This document shows positions 7,063 to 14,214 of a stretch of 21,842 bases of DNA, piece after piece. Below the pieces are notes generated by a model. That model searched no databases. It was not told the DNA's origin and worked only from the letters and a program-made list of their open reading frames with translations. Source of the stretch: a virus. The stretch is from positions 1 through 21,842 of IMG/VR virus record IMGVR_UViG_3300050033_000051. One strand, written 5' to 3'. The position numbers and the translations under genes are program-made. The first letter of the stretch is position 1; every line of letters begins with the position of its first letter.

Positions 7063-10000
7063 ATGGAAATTAATACAGAAATAAGTATAGATAAAATTTA
7101 TACTAGAGACGAGGTTTTGTCCGAATCGATTAAATATTTTAAAGGTGATAAAATGGCCGCTGATGCGTGGATTAATAAATATGCGTTAAAAGATTCAGCT
7201 GGTAATTTATATGAAAAATCACCTGATGATATGCATCATAGACTAGCTAGTGAATTAGCTAGAATTGAGTTAAATTATCCTAATCCAATATCAGAAGAAG
7301 AAATATTTGAGGTTATTAAAGATTTTAAATATATAGTACCACAGGGTGGTCCAATGTCTGGAATTGGAAATACGAAACAAACTGTTTCATTATCAAATTG
7401 TTTTGTCGTAGGTCATAAATATGATTCTTATGGTGCCATATTACGTACAGATGAGGAACAAGTACAATTAATGAAACGTAGAGGTGGTGTAGGTCATGAT
7501 TTATCACATATTAGACCAAGTGGCAGTGAAGTAAAAAACTCAGCTTTAACAAGTACCGGATTAGTTCCATTCATGGAGCGATATTCTAATACTACTCGTG
7601 AAGTAGCTCAAGACGGTCGTAGAGGTGCTTTAATGTTATCATGTTCTATTAAACATCCTGATTCAGAAAAATTTATGGATGCTAAATTAGAAGCTGGTAG
7701 AGTTACTGGTGCAAATATTTCTTTAAAGATTACTGACGATTTTATGGAAGCTGTTAAAGTTAATGGTTTATATACTCAACAATATCCGGTAGATTCTTTA
7801 AACCCAGTAGTAACAAAAGAAGTTAATCCTAAAACAATATTCAATAAGATTATACATAATGCGTGGAAATCAGCGGAACCGGGTATTTTATTTTGGGATA
7901 CAATTATTAATGAATCCATACCTGATTGTTATAAAGACCATGGTTTTGAAACACTCAGTACCAACCCATGTGTAACCAGTGATTTATGGGTTATGACTAA
8001 TAACGGCCCAAGACAGGTTATGGATTTAATCGGTCAAGAATTTAATGTTTTAGTTGATAATGGTTCGTATTTATCTGAGAACGGATTTTTTTATACTGGT
8101 GAAAAAATGGTTTACCTTGTTGAAATGAATAACGGTTTAAAAATAAAAACAACTGATAACCACAAATTTAAAAAAGTTATTAAAAATAACCGTGGTAAAA
8201 AAACTACTGAATGGATTGAATTAAAAGATTTAAATGTAGGTGATTCACTTAATTTAAATAAGAATAAAAACATTAATTTTAAAGCTTATTCACCAACACA
8301 TCATAATTACGATGATAAAATAGGTTGGCTTATTGGCTCATTAGTTGGTGACGGTTCATTGGTTGATAATACCGCATATCTTAGGTATTGGGGTGAAAAT
8401 AGAGCATCTATGAAGAAAATAGCTGTGGAATTAATTAAGAACAAAATTAATTATAGTGATAAACTTGGTAGTGGTGATGATAATAATGATATTATTACAG
8501 TTAAATCGAGTTCATTAGGGTTAATAGCAAATGAATTGGGGTTATATAACGGAAAGAATTTAGGTGTTAAAATTGAACAACAAAGTTCAGATTTCTATCG
8601 TGGGTTTATTTCAGGTATGTTTGATGCTGATGGAACTGTTTTAAATAATAAAGAAAAGGGTATAACGGTTAGATTATCATCATCAAATCTTAATAATTTG
8701 GAGGTTATTCAAAGAATGTTGCTTAGATTAGGTATTGTTTCAAATATTTCTAAAAATAGACGATTAGAAGGGAAAAAATTATTACCTAATGGTAAAGGTG
8801 GTTTAAGTGAATATTCAGTACAAGCACAACACGAATTAATAATTTCGAAAGAAAACTTAATTGTATTTAATGAACGTATTGGGTTTAAAGATATAAATAA
8901 ACAAGAAAAACTTGATAATGTATTATTACAATTAACTAGAGGTTTATATTCAGAATATTTTGTAGATAAAATAAAATCTATAACACTATTAGGTATTGAA
9001 AGTGTTTATGATTGTACGGTAAATGACGTACATGAATTTGATTGTAATGGTATAAGTGTACATAATTGCGGAGAAATTCCGTTATGTCCTTATGATTCTT
9101 GTCGGTTAATTTCACTTAATCTATTTAGTTATGTTGAGAACCCATTTACAAAAGAGGCTAAATTTAATTTTATTTTATTTAAAAAACATGTAATGTTAAC
9201 TCAAAGGATTATGGATGATATTATAGACCTTGAGTTAGAAAAAATTGATGCTATTGTATATAAATTAGATAATGACCCTGAACCTGATTACATTAAAGTA
9301 ATAGAAAGAAATTTATGGGAAAATATTAAAAATATGTGTATTAAAGGTCGTAGAACGGGTGTTGGTGTTACCGCTGAAGGTGATATGCTTGCGGCATTAG
9401 GTTTAACATACGGAACAAGAATAGCAACTGAATTTTCTACAAATGTACATAAAACATTAGCTATTAATGCTTATAAATCATCTTGTATTCTAGCTAAGGA
9501 AAGAGGTTCTTTTGAAGTTTGGGATTATAAAAAAGAATTAAATAATCCGATGATTAAAAGATTATGTGAGGCTGATACTGAATTAGCTGAAATGCTTAAA
9601 CATGGTCGAAGAAATATTGCTTTATTAACGTGTGCACCAACAGGGACTGTATCATTAATGACACAAACAACATCAGGTATCGAACCGGTATTTTTACCTA
9701 TCTATAAACGTAGAAGAAAAATAAATCCGAATGATAAAAATGTTAGAGTTGATTTTATAGATGAAAATGGTGATAGTTGGGAAGAATATTTAATTATACA
9801 TTCAAAATTTTTATTGTGGTTAAAGATTAATGGTTATAATATTGATGATATTCAAAAATACAACGAAGATGAATTAAAAAGAATTATAAAAGAATCACCA
9901 TATAATAACGCAACATCAGCTGATGTTGATTGGGTTGAAAAAGTTAGAATGCAAGGTGAAATTCAAAAATGGGTTGACCATTCTATATCAGTAACTGTAA

Positions 10001-11814
10001 ATTTACCTGAAAATACAACTGAAGAAATTGTATCTAAAGTATATATGATGGCTTGGGAATCTGGTTGTTTTAAATCTGGTAATGATGTATATACTAAAGA
10101 TGGTGTTAAAGATATTTCACAAATAATTATAGGTGATGAAGTATATGGACATGATGGTAATTTACATTTAGTTGATGATGTATATGATTTAAATGAAGAA
10201 ACTAGAAGATTTTTAAAATTTAAATTAAACGGTTATCAATCAATTGAATCAACGTCTGAACATCCTTTTTTGGTTATAGAATTAGATGAAACGGAAGAAA
10301 AAGTGTCTTGGTCTGAAAGATGTAAAAATTTAGTATGGAAAAAAGCTTCCGATATTAAAATTAATGACCATTTGGTTGTACCAAATAATTTTAGAAATTT
10401 AAATAACGTTATAAAATCATTAGATTTAACTAAATTTTTAAATTGCGACTTTTTAATTGATGGTGATGAAGTATTTTTAGCTAGAAAATTACCATGGAAA
10501 AAAGATTGTATAGTAAAAGCATCTAATTCAAATCAAATTCCTAGATATATCGATATTGATTATGATTTATGTTATTTTATTGGATGGTTTATAGCTGAAG
10601 GTCATTTTAATTCCGAATCGTATGTTAGATTTACGGTAAATCCAGAAACTGAAGTAGATGTGGCTGATAAATTAATAGATATTTGCCGTAGGAAATTTAA
10701 TATTGATGGGTATAAGGAAATTAAAAAATCTAATAACGGAACTTCATTAACAGTACAGTTTGGTTCTAAATTATTAGCTAATATTATGCGTTCTTTTTGT
10801 GGTCAATATTCGGAAAATAAACACTTACCCGAATGGTTTATGAAAATTGATAGTGTACTATTAAATGTCATACTTGAATCTCATTACTTAGGTGATAAAG
10901 GTATTACTATATCTAAACGATTAAGTAGAGAATTAACAATGGCTAGAAATATTCTTAATCAAAAAATTTATACTTCTGATAATTATGGTGAGGGATATGA
11001 AGTTAAACTGAAAAGTTCAATTAAAGATTCATGTAGTAAAGAATTTGAAACATTTTATGCTTATAGAGTTTTTAATATCAGCGATTCATTTTCTAATGAA
11101 AAGGTGTATAATTTTTCAGTTAAAGATGTTGATTCATATATTATAAATGGTGTTGCCGTACATAATTGTAAAGGTATAACAGTATATCGTGACGGTTCTC
11201 GTTCAGGTGTTTTAATTTCAGATAAAAAGATTGATAAGAAAACGGGTATTGAGATAATCAAAGAAACCCATGCACCTAAAAGACCTAAAAAACTTGAATG
11301 TAATATAGTTAAATTCCAAAATAACCATGAAAAATGGATTGGGTTTGTTGGTTTATATGGTGAAGATAAAAAACCTTATGAAATATTTACCGGTACAAAT
11401 GATTCATTTCTTATACCTAATTATGTTGAAAAAGGGTGGATTATAAAGGAAAAGGATTATGAAACTAATGTTTCTAGATATGACTTCTTATATATCGATA
11501 AAGATGGTTATGAACAAACATTAAAAGGTCTTAATAGAGCGTTTAATTCAGCTTTTTGGAATTACGCTAAATTAATTTCAGGTATTTTACGTCATGGAAT
11601 GCCAATACCTAGTATAATAAGCTTAATAGATACACTTCATTTAGATGAAAATAGTATATCATCATGGAAAAATGGTGTTAAAAGAATGCTTAAAGTATTT
11701 ATTAAAGATGGTACTGTAGCTACTGGCATTAAATGTCCTGAATGTGGGAATGAGAAGTTAAAGTATCAAGACGGATGTGTATCATGTGATTGTGGATACT
11801 CTAAATGTGGTTAA
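7063..11814 (+). CDS. nrdJ: Adenosylcobalamin-dependent (class II) ribonucleotide reductase with two inteins
   Basis: Reduces ribonucleotides to deoxyribonucleotides using a cobalamin-generated thiyl radical; it needs neither oxygen nor a separate radical subunit. The precursor is 1583 residues. Removing inteins at 303-668 and 1002-1368 leaves 850, normal for large bacterial NrdJ. Visible features: redox Cys113 (SNCFVVG); Asn301-Pro302 joined after splicing to Cys669-Gly-Glu671, forming the catalytic NPCGE; second redox Cys680, 11 residues after Cys669 as in NrdJ; phosphate loop APTGTVSL (858-865) and TTSGIEPVF; KGITVYRDGSR after the second intein; and a C-terminal zinc-ribbon-like end with cysteines at 1558, 1561, 1572, 1575, 1577 and 1582. 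The ATG at 7063 has an A-rich leader and is preferred to the in-frame ATG at 7018, which lies inside the helicase gene. The window shows no NrdA/NrdB-type genes. Confidence 0.9.
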   Translation: MEINTEISIDKIYTRDEVLSESIKYFKGDKMAADAWINKYALKDSAGNLYEKSPDDMHHRLASELARIELNYPNPISEEEIFEVIKDFKYIVPQGGPMSGIGNTKQTVSLSNCFVVGHKYDSYGAILRTDEEQVQLMKRRGGVGHDLSHIRPSGSEVKNSALTSTGLVPFMERYSNTTREVAQDGRRGALMLSCSIKHPDSEKFMDAKLEAGRVTGANISLKITDDFMEAVKVNGLYTQQYPVDSLNPVVTKEVNPKTIFNKIIHNAWKSAEPGILFWDTIINESIPDCYKDHGFETLSTNPCVTSDLWVMTNNGPRQVMDLIGQEFNVLVDNGSYLSENGFFYTGEKMVYLVEMNNGLKIKTTDNHKFKKVIKNNRGKKTTEWIELKDLNVGDSLNLNKNKNINFKAYSPTHHNYDDKIGWLIGSLVGDGSLVDNTAYLRYWGENRASMKKIAVELIKNKINYSDKLGSGDDNNDIITVKSSSLGLIANELGLYNGKNLGVKIEQQSSDFYRGFISGMFDADGTVLNNKEKGITVRLSSSNLNNLEVIQRMLLRLGIVSNISKNRRLEGKKLLPNGKGGLSEYSVQAQHELIISKENLIVFNERIGFKDINKQEKLDNVLLQLTRGLYSEYFVDKIKSITLLGIESVYDCTVNDVHEFDCNGISVHNCGEIPLCPYDSCRLISLNLFSYVENPFTKEAKFNFILFKKHVMLTQRIMDDIIDLELEKIDAIVYKLDNDPEPDYIKVIERNLWENIKNMCIKGRRTGVGVTAEGDMLAALGLTYGTRIATEFSTNVHKTLAINAYKSSCILAKERGSFEVWDYKKELNNPMIKRLCEADTELAEMLKHGRRNIALLTCAPTGTVSLMTQTTSGIEPVFLPIYKRRRKINPNDKNVRVDFIDENGDSWEEYLIIHSKFLLWLKINGYNIDDIQKYNEDELKRIIKESPYNNATSADVDWVEKVRMQGEIQKWVDHSISVTVNLPENTTEEIVSKVYMMAWESGCFKSGNDVYTKDGVKDISQIIIGDEVYGHDGNLHLVDDVYDLNEETRRFLKFKLNGYQSIESTSEHPFLVIELDETEEKVSWSERCKNLVWKKASDIKINDHLVVPNNFRNLNNVIKSLDLTKFLNCDFLIDGDEVFLARKLPWKKDCIVKASNSNQIPRYIDIDYDLCYFIGWFIAEGHFNSESYVRFTVNPETEVDVADKLIDICRRKFNIDGYKEIKKSNNGTSLTVQFGSKLLANIMRSFCGQYSENKHLPEWFMKIDSVLLNVILESHYLGDKGITISKRLSRELTMARNILNQKIYTSDNYGEGYEVKLKSSIKDSCSKEFETFYAYRVFNISDSFSNEKVYNFSVKDVDSYIINGVAVHNCKGITVYRDGSRSGVLISDKKIDKKTGIEIIKETHAPKRPKKLECNIVKFQNNHEKWIGFVGLYGEDKKPYEIFTGTNDSFLIPNYVEKGWIIKEKDYETNVSRYDFLYIDKDGYEQTLKGLNRAFNSAFWNYAKLISGILRHGMPIPSIISLIDTLHLDENSISSWKNGVKRMLKVFIKDGTVATGIKCPECGNEKLKYQDGCVSCDCGYSKCG
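7969..9066 (+). other. nrdJ intein 1 at the catalytic cysteine, with LAGLIDADG endonuclease
   Basis: A 366-residue insertion (precursor 303-668) that splits STNP from CGEIPL. It is a standard class 1 intein: Cys303 first, block B TDNH (364-367), and block F VYDCTVNDVHEF leading to the terminal His667-Asn668, followed by Cys669. The +1 residue needed for splicing is also the catalytic cysteine of the reductase, so any unspliced enzyme is inactive. Two endonuclease motifs, LIGSLVGDG (423-431) and FISGMFDADG (515-524), look intact. Edges are set by restoring the NPCGE motif. Confidence 0.93.
10066..11166 (+). other. nrdJ intein 2 near the C-terminal motif, with diverged LAGLIDADG endonuclease
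   Basis: A 367-residue insertion (precursor 1002-1368) between AWESG and CKGITVYRDGSR. Splicing residues are those of a class 1 intein: Cys1002, block B TSEH (1064-1067), C-terminal NGVAVHN and +1 Cys1369. The first endonuclease motif reads FIGWFIAEG (1172-1180), an accepted variant with Glu in place of Asp. The second is weak: ILESHYLGDKG (1270-1280). Splicing therefore looks intact, while DNA cleavage activity is less certain. It differs clearly in sequence from intein 1, so the two are not a recent duplication. Confidence 0.92.
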
Positions 11815-11838
11815 TAAAGTATTTAATTAATAAATTAG

Positions 11839-11869
11839 AAGTCTATAGAGTAATTTATAGGCTTTTTTT
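11839..11869 (+). terminator. Rho-independent terminator after nrdJ
   Basis: Arms AAGTCTATA (11839-11847) and TATAGGCTT (11856-11864), with one T-G pair and an eight-base loop, run into a seven-T tract. It lies 25 bases after the nrdJ stop and ends the replication and nucleotide unit before the baseplate genes. Confidence 0.82.
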
Positions 11870-11919
11870 ATTATTTAACCACTATTTATTTTTTAAAATT
11901 ATTTATTAGAATATTTATG

Positions 11920-11927
11920 TATAAATA
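11920..11927 (+). promoter_or_regulatory. Possible T4-type late promoter before the gp25-like gene
   Basis: TATAAATA, the exact T4 late promoter core, ends seven bases before the ATG at 11935. A closely related TATAAATT (14199-14206) ends eight bases before the gp6-like start. The unit needs a promoter after the terminator at 11839-11869, and no TTG-N20-TATCTTTR site is present there. Against it, the transcript would be nearly leaderless, and A-rich leaders can give the same sequence by chance. Confidence 0.35.
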
Positions 11928-11934
11928 ACTCATA

Positions 11935-12324
11935 ATGGCTAAACAATATATAAATATTCAATACCCTTTTCAAAATAGTATTAAAGGTTTTTTCGTTAGT
12001 TTAACCGAAACTGACCAAGATGCTATAAAGTCAGATTTAATGCATTTAATTTTAACACCTAAGGGTAGTAGATTCTACATGCCAGAATTTGGTACGAACT
12101 TAATAAAATTTATTTTTGAACCAAATGATGGTTTAACGGAAACAGGTATAAAAGAAGGGATAACGGATGCTGTTAAAAAATATTTACCTAATTTAAAAAT
12201 AGACAACGTTGTTATAGATGTATTAGATATTAAAGATATGGAATATACTGCAACTATCAGAATTCATTACACAATAACTGATGACGTATTTACATCATCA
12301 GATTTTATAACAATAAATATTTAA
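11935..12324 (+). CDS. 25: gp25-like baseplate wedge protein
   Basis: Baseplate wedge subunit of the GPW/gp25 family, which helps nucleate sheath assembly on contractile tails. The 129-residue length matches T4 gp25 (132). The family signature is visible: [20 protein letters not shown] (35-54), followed by an IFEP segment (60-63). The C-terminal half alternates polar and hydrophobic residues, as expected for strands. It follows the nrdJ terminator, so it opens the structural unit. Its TAA overlaps the stop codon of the convergent endonuclease gene within TTAA at 12321-12324, so the endonuclease gene arrived without damaging this one. The T4-like gp6 gene lies just beyond that insertion. Confidence 0.9.
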   Translation: MAKQYINIQYPFQNSIKGFFVSLTETDQDAIKSDLMHLILTPKGSRFYMPEFGTNLIKFIFEPNDGLTETGIKEGITDAVKKYLPNLKIDNVVIDVLDIKDMEYTATIRIHYTITDDVFTSSDFITINI

Positions 12325-14096
12325 ATTTTATATTCATATAATTTATTACCACAGTCATATATTCTATATATACCACGTTCTAACATTATTTGTTTTTCTG
12401 TTTTATTAATATTAAAACCTTGTTTGATTAAAATACTCTTTCGATAGCCAAATCTATGTTTTCTTATATTATTTAAAACGTACCAATAATTGGGTTTACT
12501 ATCATGTATAAATTCAAAATTTAATGTATTATATAAACTACCATTTGACCACCTTAAATCGGCATAACTAACCGTTTTTTCTGGTTTGTATATATTAATA
12601 AAATATTTAAATAATTTACTAGCGCCACCAATTACATTTGTATCTAATTTATTACAAAATCTAGTTAATTCATATTCATTTTTTTTACCACCCATAATAA
12701 TCCTAGATTGACCAAAGGTCATTAAACTAACCAATTCATCATTATAATATAAACCGAGTTTTATTTTGGATGCAACGTTTCCTTGTATATGATTATTATC
12801 TAAAAATAATTTACTTTCCCCCGAATTAATTTCCTTAATCATACATTTTCTACCATATATCTTATTTTCTGTTAATCCTAATATATTTTTAATTCTAGAT
12901 TTAACTATATCTTGTTTAAATAACCACTCATCTTCAAATATATGAATTAATTGAATGCCTTGTTTTTGACATAAATTAGTTTTATTTAAATGATAATTTT
13001 TATCTTTAAATAATTCGGAGTGCCAATATAATCCATCAAATTCAATTGCTAATTTATGTTCTGGAAGATAAATGTCCAATTCTAAAGGTTTAATGATATT
13101 CCTATCATTAGTCATGTATTCAATATTTAACGATTTAATAAAATCTTTCAATTCTAGTTCTACATAACTACTATCTTTATTATATAACGGATTACAATTT
13201 GTACAAATAATTTTTTCTCTATTTTTTCTAAGAACGTATAATTCTCTATTAATATTATATATTGAATTACAATCTTGACATTTTATGGTTAATGTTAATC
13301 CACTCCAATTAATTATTTCTTCTTTAACATCATTATGATTAATAAAAAGTTTAAACTTTTTATTAATCATATTATTAATACATTTTTTTTTAAAAATATC
13401 AGAATACATTGGATTAGTAACCCCGTGATTATTAAATAAGGTATTCTTTTGTTTATTGTTTAATATATCAGAATACATTGGGTTGGTGACACCATAATTA
13501 TTTAATAATGTTTCTTCTTTTTGTTTTTTAATTTCATTTGACTTTGATAAGTGGTCAACATCATAATTTTTTATAGCATATTCTTTTAATTTAAGTTTTG
13601 TTGAATCTAATTTAAGTGCTGTTGTTTCACCGAAATTTTCTAATGATGTTTTTTTTCTTTTTTCAACAACTTCGGGTATATTTGAAACGTTTTTAACACC
13701 ATATTTTTCAAAACATGTTTTTTCATATTTTTTCCTAACAACAATAGACTTTCCCGGGTGGTCTGTATTATATTTTTTTAAACATGTTTTTTTTCTCTTT
13801 TGAATTGTTAATTCACTATTCATAGAACATTTGGTCGAACAAAAATTTGAATAACCAATTTTTAAGTTTCCACTAAATTTAACTGGACCATCACAATATT
13901 TACATCTTGGTATTTCAATAACATTATTTATAAAATGCCAAACTTTAACCTTAAACAACATATCCTTAGGTAACTCACTATTATTAATAAAATTAGTTAT
14001 TAATTCACATATTTCAGGATGTTTATTATTTAATTTATTCTCGGTGCACTTCCAACCAGATTTATTATCTATTGTGAAAAACTCTTTATAATTCAT
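12321..14096 (-). CDS. Free-standing homing endonuclease, Vsr-like (EDxHD-type by resemblance), with repeats and GNAT-like C-terminus
   Basis: A 591-residue protein on the opposite strand to its neighbours. Parts in order: a zinc-finger-like motif (Cys65-x2-Cys68, Cys86-x3-Cys90); about six degenerate 25-30-residue repeats (about 97-240) of the form T-x4-KYGV-x-NP-x2-SD, where the decamer [10 protein letters not shown] occurs twice (202-211 and 225-234); a second zinc-ribbon-like motif (Cys273-x2-Cys276, Cys298-x2-Cys301); and a Vsr-like nuclease core with [17 protein letters not shown] (339-355), His359 in YWHSE, and IHIFEDEW (384-391). Last comes a domain from about 420 with [16 protein letters not shown] and a conserved [18 protein letters not shown] stretch, resembling an acetyltransferase fold. 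Such proteins cut DNA to spread into related phages, and the repeats probably bind DNA. The gene has its own promoter (14172-14141). It sits in a spacer, not in an intron. Confidence 0.85.
   Translation of the reverse strand: MNYKEFFTIDNKSGWKCTENKLNNKHPEICELITNFINNSELPKDMLFKVKVWHFINNVIEIPRCKYCDGPVKFSGNLKIGYSNFCSTKCSMNSELTIQKRKKTCLKKYNTDHPGKSIVVRKKYEKTCFEKYGVKNVSNIPEVVEKRKKTSLENFGETTALKLDSTKLKLKEYAIKNYDVDHLSKSNEIKKQKEETLLNNYGVTNPMYSDILNNKQKNTLFNNHGVTNPMYSDIFKKKCINNMINKKFKLFINHNDVKEEIINWSGLTLTIKCQDCNSIYNINRELYVLRKNREKIICTNCNPLYNKDSSYVELELKDFIKSLNIEYMTNDRNIIKPLELDIYLPEHKLAIEFDGLYWHSELFKDKNYHLNKTNLCQKQGIQLIHIFEDEWLFKQDIVKSRIKNILGLTENKIYGRKCMIKEINSGESKLFLDNNHIQGNVASKIKLGLYYNDELVSLMTFGQSRIIMGGKKNEYELTRFCNKLDTNVIGGASKLFKYFINIYKPEKTVSYADLRWSNGSLYNTLNFEFIHDSKPNYWYVLNNIRKHRFGYRKSILIKQGFNINKTEKQIMLERGIYRIYDCGNKLYEYKI
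13376..13807 (-). repeat. Degenerate tandem repeats inside the homing endonuclease
   Basis: This part of the gene encodes about six copies of a 25-30-residue unit with a Lys-rich helix followed by YGV-x-NP-type loops. The last two complete copies share the exact decamer [10 protein letters not shown], 23 residues apart. The copies are diverged at the DNA level, so this is an ancient protein repeat, not a recent duplication. Related repeats in phage homing enzymes are thought to read DNA. Confidence 0.7.
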
Positions 14097-14140
14097 ATTA
14101 CTGTTTTTTAACTGCTTTTAATTCTAATAATAAATATCCA

Positions 14141-14172
14141 CAAAGATAATAAAAGTATTTATATTTTGCAAA
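14141..14172 (-). promoter_or_regulatory. Bacteroidetes-type promoter for the homing endonuclease
   Basis: Read on the minus strand: ATTTG (14172 down to 14168, TTG at 14171-14169), a 20-base spacer and TATCTTTG (14148 to 14141). This fits the Bacteroidetes consensus TTTG and TAnnTTTG fully. Spacing equals the two plus-strand promoters at 514 and 2801. Transcription would start near 14136, about 40 bases before the start codon at 14096. Confidence 0.78.
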
Positions 14173-14198
14173 TTTTTATTATAATAATATTTATATTA

Positions 14199-14206
14199 TA
14201 TAAATT
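14199..14206 (+). promoter_or_regulatory. Possible late-promoter-like element before the gp6-like gene
   Basis: TATAAATT ends eight bases before the ATG at 14215, almost the same position as the TATAAATA before the gp25-like gene. It could be a T4-type late promoter core with one mismatch, or simply the A-rich translation leader. Confidence 0.25.
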
Positions 14207-14214
14207 AAACTATT

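Noticed and set aside
12321-14096. Endonuclease gene as part of a group I intron splitting a baseplate gene
   Set aside because: Both neighbouring baseplate genes look complete with normal ends, and the gene is on the opposite strand with its own promoter.
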